Shown here: positions 45,774 through 56,942 of the stretch, one piece after another
Layout of the letters: every line of letters begins with the position of its first letter
Numbering within the stretch: the first letter of the stretch is position 1
Source of the DNA: Procambarus clarkii
Taxonomy: Eukaryota; Arthropoda; Malacostraca; Decapoda; Cambaridae
Length of the DNA: 64,000 nt
Direction of reading: 5' to 3'
Assembly (NCBI RefSeq): GCF_040958095.1
Contig: NC_091176.1
Location: forward strand, 44,717,798 to 44,781,797
Translations under genes and position numbers: made by a program
The notes under the pieces: generated by a model
What the model was told of the DNA's origin: nothing
What the model saw: only the letters and a program-made list of their open reading frames with translations
Database searches by the model: none

Positions 45774-47118
45774 TCAATCAGTGGGTTCATGAGAGCCCAT
45801 GCACTTAGTGCATCTGTGCAATTCTTGCAGGCGTTTAATCCTAACATTTAAATTAGGAGAAACTCTACACTTATAAGTGATATGATTTTGTTCACAGAAC
45901 AAACACTTTCTCTCCCTCGTGGGATTTGTCTTCTTATTAGATGCATCAATTACAGTCTCAGAGGGAGATACAGAATAAATACCTATATCACTAATCCTCT
46001 TTCCAGTGGATGGAGTAGGCTTAGATTTAAATTTAATGGACTTATTTAAAGTCGATTTTGTTTTAACTGAGTTCTCAGTATTAGGATGCTTGGACTCAGG
46101 TTTAATTTTATCATGAGTCTTTAGCCTGTTGATCGTGATTCTTGAACCCTCAAATATTTGATCGAGAGTGAGAAACTCGGTTTTGTAGTGAGAGCATATT
46201 TCTGCTAAAACACTACGAAGAAGTTTCCTCTGTAAAAGCAACTTAATAGACCACTCGGGAGCTGGTACATCAACTTTAGTACCTAAAGCTTTCACTAGAG
46301 ATTCTACTTTCAACCTAAAAGTCTGAAGAGAGTCTGGTTGGTTACTTGGTGCATTCATGTCTAGCAATTGATAATACAGATTAGCTATACTTAACTCCGT
46401 GTTGCAGTAATTCAACTTCAACAGTTAGATAGCTTCAGCATAATTACTCTCTGTGAGGATTAAGTTGTTTATTACCTTCTTAGCCTCCCCTTTGAGAAGG
46501 CTGTTTTGGTAAGAAAATTTGGATACCTTATCAATAGAAGGTTTTGAGTGAATATGAACCTCAAATGAAGTCCAAAATGTATCCCAGTTTTCTTCATCCA
46601 GTCCAGCAAATGAAGGGAAGTCTAGAGTAGGTAAACGAGCCTCTGGTAGTAATACACTGGACTCAAGATACATTGGCATTTAGATTCAGTTTTTGGTTAT
46701 CTACTATATCATGTAGAACATTAAACTTGTCTTGTGTGTTATCTTCATATTGAGATGTTTGAGCTATAGCTTAGTCTATGTCCTCAGGATCACTGTCTGC
46801 ATCATTTAGTACAGCGATATAAGACTCGATTGTAGACCTGACTTGATCAAATTTGAGATCAGCTACTCTTAGAGACACTTCCAATTTGTTGTAATGAATG
46901 GGAGTTGCTTTGGATAATGCTTCAAACTTATTGAACAGTCTGGTTAGATGGCCTTTAAATCCGATGAAAGTTCTCTTTAACTTCTCAGGAGTAGCCATGG
47001 TGGTTTTATGTTCAAGTTTCACAGGACTTGAATAAGTATTGCTGAAGTAGCTTGGGTACTTGCTCCTTTGTTGGCAAATATCTTGAAGGTAGCCTAAATT
47101 ATTCTCACTAGGGTACAC
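45774..47118 (-). pseudogene. BEL/Pao gag
   Basis: Begins MATPEKLKRTFIGFKGHLTR near 46999. A helical domain, LPTLDFPSFAGLDEENWDTF and WTSFEVHIHSKPSIDKVSKF (the DUF1759-type core of Pao gag) follow, then ASLVKALG-like helical stretches. A basic linker precedes the Cys/His motifs (CLFCEQNHITYKC and CTKCMGSHEP) at the C terminus near 45905-45790. Stops at about 46771 and 46424 and a frameshift near 46690 break it. The upstream ATG at 47118 (MYPSENNL) is in frame and could be an alternative start. Confidence 0.85.
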
Positions 47119-48408
47119 ACTACCTCTTTGGAGGTTAAATTTACCTACCTAACAACAATAACTAGGATTTGAGTGGTACTTGAATGTCACTATTGGAGTT
47201 TCGTCTGTCTAGCCCTTCATTATGACCATTCGATGGGATAGTGAACATTCAGTAGCACTCAAAAGGTGTGAAATAATAATATGGTAAATTACTTATTAAA
47301 TGGTTATGTATCCCACCCTATTCTAGGGTCAGCACAACAGTAAATAATATAATAAGGATAAATCCCAGCCTGATTAGGGTCAGCACAATAGTAGATATTA
47401 TAAATGTACACTTCTGTCTAGCTCAGAACTAAATGAAATAATTTCTACTTAGGAAACTACTAAATTATTTACTCTGCATATGTGCAAAACTTAGCACAAC
47501 CACAGTCTAAATTCCTACCTAATAAAGGTGGGCATAAAATAACTAATAGTGCAGTAATGTGAATATAATTGTGCAGTTTTTTTTATTGTTTAATTTTTTT
47601 TTATATATAAATGTGCATTTAAACACACAAGTGAAAGATTAAATATATACAGCTAAATTTAGCTTGTCAGCTACAACCTTCTGTGATAGTTGATAGTGTT
47701 AACTAATTTGTCACCTCCATGTGACCTAGACTCACCTGACAGGTGCACACCATCTGATGCCAGGTTTTGCCTGTATTTTGCCTGTAAATAGTATGTAAGT
47801 GGCATCAAATTGTACTCCTTTCCTCACCCGAAAGGTAATGTATTTAGCAGCATGTTGGTAGTATTCTGGACTCGCTCCCCAACGATTATCATTACTTGGT
47901 TGGCGAGGTTCCACTAATGTGAACACTACTGAACGGCTGACAAGTTTAAATGAGGAAATTATTGTTTTAAGATGATTAAATACCTCAGCTGAGTGTCGAG
48001 TAGGATGGATGTCATTGCCACCTAAGTAAATTATGGTTAGATGGTGAGGCCTATCTAATGCAGATGTTAATGAAAAGTTATTGTAAAAATTGTGAACTAT
48101 TGCTCCTGGTGACCTGAAGATTCTTACCTCTGTGAGAGGTATAGGTCTGAGTGTTGTGGGCAACTGACTGTGTCCCACTAGTGACAGCATTGACAGCAAA
48201 TATTAATTATAAATTGATGTGGATTAGGCTATCATATGGGTACACTGCTGGTAGCCGTAAATAATGAAATATGTATAATCTAAAATACTACACACCGTGG
48301 TTAGTGATTGGTTAATCACTGGTTATAGGGCAAGCAAATTGATTTAGTAAACTAGTCACTAAAATATTTATGGGATTAATAGTTTATCCGGTTCGAAGTC
48401 GACCAAAA
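47119..48408 (-). other. BEL/Pao leader
   Basis: Non-coding between LTR and gag, AT-rich. Three bases inside the LTR edge the minus strand reads TGGTCGACTTCGAACCGG, a TGG-initiated primer-binding-like site. One frame (48199-47732, 155 codons, with HHLTIIYLGGNDIHPTRHSA) resembles an SGNH/GDSL-type hydrolase fragment (the GGND block) as occurs in some LINE ORF1 or gag-associated proteins; its identity is uncertain. Confidence 0.5.
47732..48199 (-). CDS. Possible SGNH-hydrolase-like fragment
   Basis: A 155-codon minus-strand frame: MLSMLSLVGHSQLPTTLRPI, an IVHNFYNNFSL stretch, LTIIYLGGNDIHPTRHSAEV (the GGND block III of SGNH hydrolases), FTLVEPRQPSNDNRWG and a C-terminal PGIRWCAPVR (perhaps the DGVHL-type Asp/His block, altered). 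The N-terminal catalytic Ser block may be GHSQL (GDS-like). It lies in the non-coding leader of a BEL element with no clear promoter, so it may be an inserted fragment of another retroelement that encodes an esterase, or part of this BEL family. Moderate doubt on everything but the open frame. Confidence 0.4.
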   Translation of the reverse strand: MLSMLSLVGHSQLPTTLRPIPLTEVRIFRSPGAIVHNFYNNFSLTSALDRPHHLTIIYLGGNDIHPTRHSAEVFNHLKTIISSFKLVSRSVVFTLVEPRQPSNDNRWGASPEYYQHAAKYITFRVRKGVQFDATYILFTGKIQAKPGIRWCAPVR

Positions 48409-50048
48409 TGTTGGGGAATGGGAACTTTAACTCTGATATAATAATATTTAATTAAGGAGATTCGAAATACTTGAAGGACCACCCACTTTTGAGAAAAGAG
48501 GGAAAACATATAAATGAATTATAAAGCTGATACTGAAATACCAGTGCCTATGGATGATAGGTTATTTGGTAATTATTTGAAGAGCATAAATGGACTGTAA
48601 TAATAAATAATTAGGAGTTTAAATCCTTAAATTCAACATTGGGGGTATTACTAGAAATTAATATATATCTAGGAACTGGTGCTGGTTCGTCACCAGTTGA
48701 TTAATTACAACATTAAAGATTATAGAATCAGAAATTAAATGTAGATTCTATGTGATTATAAAGCATTGAGATAATCAAGCCTATGAAAAATATTGGCATA
48801 TCATAGGAAATTACGTGTGTAAAAATTGCTACACTCTAGGCAACAAATATTAAATGTAAGTGAATTATCTTAGAATCTCATATGTATAATAAGTGTAGAA
48901 CACATATTAGAGACAATATTAGCATTAATCAAAGAAACTCGGAAAAGAGGGATTAGCTGTACAAATATTTCACTAAACCTATTTCACAGTTCGAATACTC
49001 GTAGACGTGATCGCATCGCCCAAATAATGGATGAAACACCGGCAGGAGATATGGTGTGTAGAGGAAGAATTTCTCAGCTTGTCCTCACCAACACGCTGCA
49101 ATCACAGAGATGTAATAATATTTGACTAGGCTAGAGAATTATTCCACTATTCATTGAGAACTTGAGAATAACGTGGAATGAAATTAACGTTGGGTTTGTG
49201 GTCGGTAGATGACATAACGGAGAACTACCTACAGTTATAATTTTAGACTAAGGGCACTCAAATCCAGAAATAATACTTAACGTAGGTTTGTTGAAACATT
49301 TACGTTCCCCGATATCACGTCTGATAGTCCCTGACATTCACTGCTGTTGAAGGTCGATTACGGGACGTAATTATCTTCTCAGACGCGAGATTACACAGTA
49401 ATTAACACTGTACGACCACGTGTTGGTAACTACAATGGCTGCCGCCTGTAGATGTGTGTGCTCGTGAGGGAGTCGTGTCGTAGAGAGACGCCTTCTTCAT
49501 CCCCTAACATTCTGACACGCATGCGCAGAGACGTCCATAGCGATCTCGAGCTTAAACTATTTTGATTTACTAGTAATTATTTAGGGAAATAAGGGTGTAT
49601 GACTTATACTATTGTCACAAATAAATATTTTAAATAATAATACTAGCTCTTCTCGCAAGGCAATAGATTTAATTAATATTGCACAAATTAAACGAGAAGG
49701 GTCGACGTGTATTTAATTTACGTCACAGAAATTTTTACGGGAATAATTAATTTGATGGAATAGTCGAGTGCAGTACGCATAAGTACGTGAAATGATTATT
49801 TCTTTCATAATGAACAATATTTTTAGAAAGAAAAGACAATTAACTGAACTCTATAAATCTCCAACAATGGAGAAGATTTTATGTTTCAGCCTGATATCTG
49901 ACGCACCGCATCATGATGGCTGGGAAAATTCTGGCAAAATTATGCCTAACTATAGAAACACCAACGATAATAATTCTACATGTTAGTGTTATTAGTAAAT
50001 GTTAGTATTAGGAATTAAGGGAGAATAAACTGTTGGTTATTTCCAACA
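48409..50048 (-). repeat. 5' LTR of the BEL/Pao element
   Basis: 1640 bp; on the minus strand it starts TGTTGGAAATAACC and ends TTCCCATTCCCCAACA, so the ends form the inverted repeat TGTTGG...CCAACA. A primer-binding-like TGG follows three bases inside. The outer edge abuts an M1 minisatellite fragment directly (50049). It is the inverted, diverged partner of the solo LTR at 31644-33194. Confidence 0.85.
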
Positions 50049-50080
50049 GCCATTGCTGGTGGTGATGCCATGACTGGTGG
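50049..50080. repeat. M1 minisatellite fragment
   Basis: GCTGGTGGTGATGCCATGAC units between the BEL LTR edge and the TTG run of the next element. A remnant of the array broken up by insertions. Confidence 0.8.
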
Positions 50081-50094
50081 TGTTGTTGTTGTTG

Positions 50095-50401
50095 AGTTAG
50101 GGGCGACGACGATCGTGGGATCGGATGCGCCCTGGCGTACCCGTTAAGGGTGAATCGTGAAGCCAGGAAAGGCAAAACGCAAGCCAAAACGCGAAACAAG
50201 TGATGTCAAGCACTAGAAACTAATATGGCAAAGAAACGCACAAAGGGATAGGCACGATCACATAACATAACAGGGCAAACAAACAGCCAGAGGGGCACAC
50301 AGCATTCCATATAGCAAATACACAGGAAATCAGTGGACATACTTGCCCGGGAAGCTGGCCCGCGGGAACTGTACATTGAACGCTACCCAGAGCACCCACC
50401 A
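50095..50401 (-). other. 3' UTR of the ORF1-only element
   Basis: Non-coding. The terminal part reads (minus) CGCATCCGATCCCACGATCG, then CTCAACAACAACAACA. This is the likely recognition tail for a LINE reverse transcriptase. Confidence 0.55.
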
Positions 50402-52042
50402 TCAAGGGTCCCGTTCATCCACTGGGAATGCCATAACATCCAGAACCAGGGCAACAAACACCCGCAAACAGGGGACCCAGATGGTAGTACCCATGAGGCA
50501 AATAGCCACCACCCGCCCCCACGTGAAGGGAACCTGCCCACCTAGAAAGTTCTCCGGTCCGTCAGATAGCAGTAACTTGGCAATCTCCGTCCAGTGACCC
50601 AGCGGCAACACGTCCTCCAGGTCCCCAACGCGCACCCTCACAGGAGCGAACGGGCCACAGGGCACCACCACAGGGGCACCCACGGCCCCGGGCACACCAC
50701 CAGAGGACAGCAGGGAACCCAGACGGCGCGCATTCTTCCGTAATGTCACCACCAGGCCACGCCCAGCACCAGAGTCCACACCATCCCTGCAAGTGAAAGC
50801 CACCACCCCCTACTGCGGAGAGTCCCCTGGCGGAGAAAGAACTGAAGGCACATCCGAGACACAGGCACCAGTAGGCACATGGACCTCTGCCACCACTAAC
50901 TGTGGAGACATCGACGTATCCGCATCGACATCGTCAACACCCGAAGACACACTGTCACTGAAGTCACCAACATCGGCCCAGGCAGAAGACGAACGCCCGG
51001 AACGTTTGGGCACCGACCGGATAGTGTCAGAGCCGGAAGCGAACCCAGAAACACGGGTACCATGAGCCGGATGAACCGACGCCCGACACAGAACGGCAGC
51101 AGCTTCCACCACAGGGGAAACCGGGCCACACACAGCAGGAGGCTCAGCAGCCACCCCAGCACCCAGCACATCATGGACACGAGTCACGGACACAGGGCCA
51201 GATGCAGCATCCGAAGACGAGGGAGAAGACAGCAACGCCACACAGGGAGCACCAGGAACGGCCTCGGGAGCAGCTTGGACAGTGACAGGATCAGGCAGAC
51301 AAACTGATGGTACCGCAGTACCCGGAGGAGGGTTGGCAACAACCGGAGGAACATCAGACGTTGCCGGGGAAGCTGCAGCAGTGAATGGGATGAGCACCTC
51401 CTCATCATCACCAGAGAATGCCTCCAGTGAGAGCAGCGGGAAATCTTCTCGGAACAAGTTGACAGGAGCAGCTGGGGCCTCAGAGCACCCGGCAGCCTGA
51501 TGCCCCAACAGGCCACACCGGAAACAGGTACGAGGCTGCCGGGCATAATACACCCGGACGCAGTATCCCATAAGCTGGACAGAAGAAGGTATATCCGACC
51601 GCAGGCGCATTCCCAACGTGCAAATGTTCGTTCGCCTCCCAGCATACCGCCCCGAGAAGAGCGTGTTCACCCGCACGCTGACAACAGTACCAAACCTCTA
51701 GAAGTAATGCCGGAGGAGGTCTTCAGGGAACTCCAGGGGCGCACCGTGGACACTGACATAAGTCAGGGCACCACTGCGGTTCGAAATCGCCACAGAGCCG
51801 GCATCATCTGGCAACGGCAACGTATGCGCCTCGTACCGACAGAGGAAGTCCCGGTACTCCTCCTCCCTCATGAAATTAATAACATCCCCGTGGGCTGTAA
51901 CAAGCTCTACACCATAGATAGCCTCCACCGGGATATAAAGCATGTTACCCATCACCATCTCGATGGTCGTATATCCAGCCGTACAAGTGAACTCAAGGCC
52001 CACGGAGTTCACATGCACAACAGGGGGAAAATGGCCACCCAT
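50402..52042 (-). pseudogene. ORF1/gag-like protein with CCHC knuckle
   Basis: Frame 52042-51698 (MGGHFPPVVHVNSVGLEFTC, ending APLEFPEDLLRHYF) continues after one frame step into 51676-50810: VRVNTLFSGRYAGRRTN, IPSSVQLMGYCVRVYYARQP and the single zinc knuckle CFRCGLLGHQAAGC, followed by a long Pro/Ser/Val/Ala-rich tail. After a stop, 50806-50402 continues with MVAFTCRDGVDSG. The N-terminal part resembles the RNA-binding-like domain preceding the knuckle in LINE ORF1 proteins. High GC compared with its surroundings. Confidence 0.7.
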
Positions 52043-52188
52043 GTCAGAACCGCCACGTCAACATGCAGCCAGGCAGGAACAAACTGGGAGGGCAGAGATG
52101 CCCATACCACCTGGCGACCAAAATGGCAAACAACCCCAACAGCCACGGAGGGTCAGCAAGACGGCCTCACTCCACGGCCGCCAGCAGT

Positions 52189-52375
52189 TGACTTCATGGC
52201 TGGTGGTGGCACCATGGCTGATGGTGGCGCCATAGCTGGTGTTGAAGCCATGGCTGGTGGTGGTGCCATTTCTGGTGGTAACGCCATGGTTGGTGGTAGC
52301 GCCATGGCTAGTGGTGATGCAATGGCTGGTGGTGGCGCCATGGATGTGATGATACCATGGTTGGTGGTGACACAC
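52189..52375. repeat. M1 minisatellite, right-hand end
   Basis: GGTGGTGGCACCATGGCTG-type units with more degenerate spacing, ending at 52375. Beyond it is unrelated AT-rich DNA. Confidence 0.9.
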
Positions 52376-53396
52376 ATAATATTGACGTATTGGAGGATTT
52401 ACGACGTCGATAACTGCTAATGATCGTTCATCAAGTCCAACTCCGACCGACGCTTAAGGCTTCAGTTCGTGTAAAAATATATTGTTCTGACAAGTATACA
52501 TATATATGCTCAGCAGGTTAAGGGAGGTGTAGGGCCGGTTATGAGTATACTCTCCACAAACAAACGTGTGTGCTTTATGCCTCCAGTCTACTGATTGACT
52601 CATAAATATGAGTAATCACCTAATGATCACTTGTATTTAATAATAAGTTTTCGGACAGGTGTTGTGTGTTTGCTGTGGCCCAGAGTGTGAAGCCAGCCTG
52701 GCGTATATGTAAGGTGGAGGCGTCTACCCCGGGCCCTCGTGCCTTCAAAGCTCAGCAGTCTTGCCTTAAATTGTTTAATAATTTCAAGTGATAAGGCATA
52801 ACTAGTAATTTATAATATCAATTAGTTTATTCAGCGAGAAACATAAACAAGTTCAGTAAACATCAATACCCTGGTCCTTCAAGTAATTTAAGAATGCATT
52901 TTGGTTAATTTAATTGACTGAATATTTAAGTTCTAATTAAATCTTCCTGTCAGGTGAGAACTAATTATAAATGAAATATTACAACAATATGAACCTCATA
53001 CTGTGGATTTATGTAAATATTTTAAACAAACAAACCTACGAAACAGTCTATTGAAGGTAAGATAAGGGAAGGTAAGAATGATTTTATTTACATAACCCCA
53101 CAATGAGGATGGTGAGAGTGATGAAGAAGGTAGAGGATGGTGCAGAGTAATGAGGACCTACCTGGTGCTCCCGCCAGCGTAAACATCTTCCTCTTGCCCC
53201 CAATCTGCTGTCAGCTCCAATCAGGAACACAACACCATGCAGTTAGTATACCTGACAGTGACGGTGTTGAGGATAGTGACGGTGATGGTGACAGTGACGG
53301 TGGTGGTGTTCACAGCAGCAACACCTGGCTGCCGAACACACTTGCAACAGTTAGTTGCTGGAGTTGTGTATAAAGGAACATGAGAATATAGTCAAC
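52376..53396. other. Unclassified non-coding DNA
   Basis: AT-rich. A GACGGTGATGGTGACAGTGA microsatellite-like stretch at 53255-53310. No gene recognised. Confidence 0.5.
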
Positions 53397-53960
53397 TATG
53401 GCTAAACTCACTCTAACTATTGATTCTCAAGACAGGGATACCTTGTGGATACCTTGTATAGTTTCCGGGAATCAACAGCCATGCGGCCCGGTCTCAGATC
53501 AGGCTTCCCGGTTTGTCGACTGGTCAACCAGGCTGTTGGATGCGGCTAATCGCTGCCTGATATATGAATCACAGCCTGGTTGATCAGGTATCCTTTGGAG
53601 TTGTTCGTGAAGTTCTCTCTTGAGCACTTGTGAGGCCGGCCAGTTATGCCCCCTAAGTGTACCATTATTGTTGAAGAGTCTCGGCCCTCTAATGTAGATA
53701 AAGTTCTCACTCAACGTACCTATTGCACCACTGCTTTTCAACGAGGGTATTCTGCACGTTCTGCCATGCCTTATGGTCTCCGGTCCCTCTAATATCTTCC
53801 ACGTGTATATTATCATGTATCTCTCTTGCTTGCCCTCTAGAGAATACAGATTAAGAAATTTTAATCGGTCCCAATAATTAAGATGACTTATAGAGTGGAT
53901 TCAAGCGGCAAAAGGATCTTTGCACGCTCGAGGTCAACAATTTTTCCGACTCTGAATTGG
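53397..53960 (-). mobile_element. LINE-3 family, 5'-truncated copy
   Basis: Minus strand: degenerate RT C-terminal region (53950-53820), then the open frame 53816-53499 with IYTWKILEGPETIRHGRTCR, IRGPRLFNNNGTLRGHN and IPDQPGCDSYIRQRLAASNS. It matches the end of the longer plus-strand copy at 57760-59655 block by block. The 3' end lies near 53400 (TGGATACCTTG direct repeat). Confidence 0.85.
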
Positions 53961-54029
53961 GCTGTTAGAGGCCAACAGTTTTCCACCCTAGAGAGCAATA
54001 GTGTCCATTGATCCTTTAGGTCGATTGGG

Positions 54030-54204
54030 AGGTTGGTGAGGCACTAGGCATGAGGGCCATGGGTTAGGCACTGGGCATAAGGGCAGTTGGGTAAGGTGCT
54101 GGGCATAAGTTCAGTGGGTAAGGTGCTGGGCATGAGGGCCATGGGTGAGGCACTGGGCATAAGGACCATGGGTGAGGCACTGGACATGAGGGCCATAGGT
54201 TAGG
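54030..54204. repeat. M2 minisatellite (27-bp type), left block
   Basis: GTGAGGCACTGGGCATAAGG-type units of 27 bp, six to seven copies, ending GGTTAGG where a 6.4-kb insertion starts. The array continues at 60577. Confidence 0.9.
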
Positions 54205-56409
54205 TGTGAGAGTTTTTGAAGTTGGAATAAAATGAAATTGGTATAAGGAATTGAGCTCGGAAAATTTCTAAGAATTTTCTTTATTCTTTAACCTTTATTC
54301 CTGTCGTGATACTCAATTAGGTCGCCTGAGGAAGGACTTGCTTAGCTACCAGTGTAGTAAGTAGTAGTGTAGTAGTAGTAAGTAAGTAGCTCACCAGTGT
54401 AGTAAGCAGCTCATTCCTCACTTTGGGACCATGTATGAACAATTGACTAGGCGCGAGCAAATGCCGAGACCCCAATGAAAATTGAAATCTCCTCGACTAG
54501 GCCGACGACCTTCGCCATTCGCCGAAGCGAATCTAGCGAGTAGGTCAAGGGCTCTCACAACAATAATTTATTGTTGTGTGGTGCCGTATATTTGGTCCAA
54601 AGCTCAGAATCAGTCTCAATTTTATTAGTCGAGTGTGAAGAACACTTGCATAACAATAATAATGTGTGGAGTGTAACGAAAAGACAGTGTTAAACATAAC
54701 AACTTAGTTTATTCAATAAAGTACTAACTACTACAACAAAACAAAAAGAAATATCAATGACGTTACTCGAAATCCTTCGTGTGACACTATCAATGACAGC
54801 TAGACACCAGCCCCTCGGACTGCAAAATGAACTAACTCGAACATAAGCGTGACCACAGAGGAATCAACAAGAAACAAGAACTAACAGATCTATAATCACA
54901 ATTAGAACAAATGACACAGTAGGTTCTGAAACACGTCTCCAGTAACCTCCTAACTGTTCTACGCCTCAGTACAGTCTACACCTGCAACAGCGGTTGCAAT
55001 GCAATCCAATCAGTAGTCTTTCAATGACAACAATAACTAATGGGTTTACTGGCAACTCCAGCAATCCTTCCTCAAATTACTCCTTACGTTAACACTCCGT
55101 CCCACGGACGTTCAACAATCAATAACAATTGATTTACATTAATAACACAATAACATTTACGTTAATAACAAGGTAACATTTACGTTAAATTAATAACACT
55201 TACAACTGTCACTAGTAACGCGGAAATTACACAACACTCTACCCGTCGAGCATTCAGTGAGAAAATCCCATTAATCCCTGTACTACCAGACAGCTGATTA
55301 ATCTCTTTACTAGTTACGTTAATTTACGTTAATCGGTTACTAATCACTCAGCGATGGTAAACTCTGATTTACAATGTCCAAAGTACTAAGAGAACGGTAA
55401 TCACTCGTGATTACCTTTAGAATAATTAATTATTATCCTCAAGATCAATAATTAATCAATTAAAATATGCAACCTTTCACACTGGCTCAGCAATTTACAT
55501 TAAGGTATGAATTCCATCTGAGTCTTCCATACTCAGACGAATTCAGGTGGCTAATAACAGTAATTAGCCCCACGTTTACGTTATTCTAAAATGACGTTAC
55601 TCCTCCCACGAGTCAATCAAGTGCCGGTACTTCCGGGCAGATAAATAACGACGTTACGTTAATGGAACAATGTAGCCTTCGTATGAGTCGATCAAACAAG
55701 GATCGAGGTTAATTACTTTGACTTCCTGAAACACGTCAATTACCCGGCCACTGACCGTTAATTACGACAGACAATACTCTAATTCTTATCCGGCTGATGG
55801 CTAGGCTCCTTGAGACTACCGTAGCTGCTTGCAGGAAAGTAAATTAACGGAAACGTATTCTACGATTACTCAAATTGTCAAAGAACAAATTCTCTTAAAG
55901 CAATGGGCGTTCCCTTGGTTACGTTATATTAATTGCCTCGCAATCACCTCACTGAATACTGGACTTCGATGTCCTACCAGATAACAGGAGAATATATGTG
56001 TACCCAAGTACTCGTCTACAGCCGAGTTCACCCACGACAATGACAAATCACACTAACACATCACAGTGATTTACGTTACAATCCGGTTGCTATGACAATA
56101 CTGCAGAACCTAGTAAAATAACATACAGGACATGAACCCTCTAGAACACTGCCCCACAATGGCTTTACTGAACTGCAATCACATACGGTGATGCTCAACA
56201 CTAGCAATAATCACCATCAAATAACAACCCCTTTGCAATAACACACACGGCAAGTACTCTAATTTCCAAGTATTAGAATACTGCACACACTTACTTACTT
56301 ACTGTTGCAAATGACCACAGTGCTCTCAATAACCCCTAGAACATAGGTCAAAATATTGCAATCACCACACAGTAAATGACACAATAACACTGGGCACCGT
56401 GACACTACG

Positions 56410-56410
<1 letters not shown>
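54205..56410. other. Non-coding left part of the 6.4-kb insertion
   Basis: No gene. TAG/TAAG triplet repeats near 54355-54410. Many copies of the word TTACGTTAA or ACGTTAAT between about 55080 and 55930, far denser than elsewhere in the window. Confidence 0.6.
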
Positions 56411-56501
<91 letters not shown>

Positions 56502-56879
56502 AACAAGCCTGAATGGTCCCCAGGACATATGCAACTGAAAACTCACACCCCAGAAGTGACTCGAACCCATACTCCCAGAAGCAACGCATCTGGTATGTAC
56601 AAGACGCCTTAATCCACTTGACCATCACGACCGGACATAATGAGGTGATAGCCGAGGCTATTTGAACCACCCCACCGCCGGCACTCGGAGGTGATTTGGT
56701 AAAATGCTATGCCCAAGATAACTATCCGAGTGCCGGCGGTGGGGTGGTTCAAATAGCCTCGGCTATCACCTCATTATGTCCGGTCGTGATGGTCAAGTGG
56801 ATTAAGGCGTCTTGTACATACCAGATGCGTTGCTTCTGGGAGTATGGGTTCGAGTCACTTCTGGGGTGTGAGTTTTCAG

Positions 56880-56938
<59 letters not shown>
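56411..56938. repeat. Perfect SINE palindrome between two AT tracts
   Basis: AT dinucleotide runs (56411-56498 and 56881-56938) enclose two head-to-head copies of the same tRNA-derived SINE. Arms 56534-56689 and 56725-56880 are 156 bp each and, base for base, exact reverse complements. The spacer is 35 bp. Each arm holds the A-box region TGGTCAAGTGGATTAAGG and B box GGTTCGAGTCAC (plus-strand reading of the right arm). Confidence 0.95.

Positions 56939-56942
<4 letters not shown>

Larger units (their letters stand above)
45041..50048 (-). mobile_element. BEL/Pao LTR retrotransposon, 5' half
   Basis: Read on the minus strand: LTR 50048-48409, leader (48408-47119), gag (from the methionine near 46999 to 45774), then a protease-like region and the first residues before RT (TWTYQQYLDTVVYKDKQ), ending at about 45041 where LINE-1 begins. 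RT, RNase H, integrase and the second LTR are absent. On the far side of LINE-1 there is only M1 minisatellite, so the rest was lost, not just displaced. In-frame stops after DPEDID, YAEAI, HEPTD and KLKTAN plus one frameshift make it inactive. Confidence 0.85.
50081..52188 (-). mobile_element. ORF1-only (LINE-derived) retroelement
   Basis: A GC-rich 2.1-kb block inside the M1 array. On the minus strand it starts near 52188, encodes a gag/ORF1-like protein (52042-50402) and ends in a CAA-repeat tail (TGTTGTTGTTG on the plus strand, 50081-50094). No endonuclease or RT is present between ORF1 and the tail, although the 3' end looks intact. That suggests a non-autonomous element retaining ORF1 and the LINE 3' end, or an internal deletion of ORF2. 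M1 repeats directly flank both ends. Confidence 0.7.

Noticed and set aside
56821-56880. Functional tRNA gene (Ser/Leu-like) in the SINE arm
   Set aside because: A and B boxes are present, but the acceptor and anticodon stems do not pair properly by eye and the sequence is embedded in a longer repeated unit.
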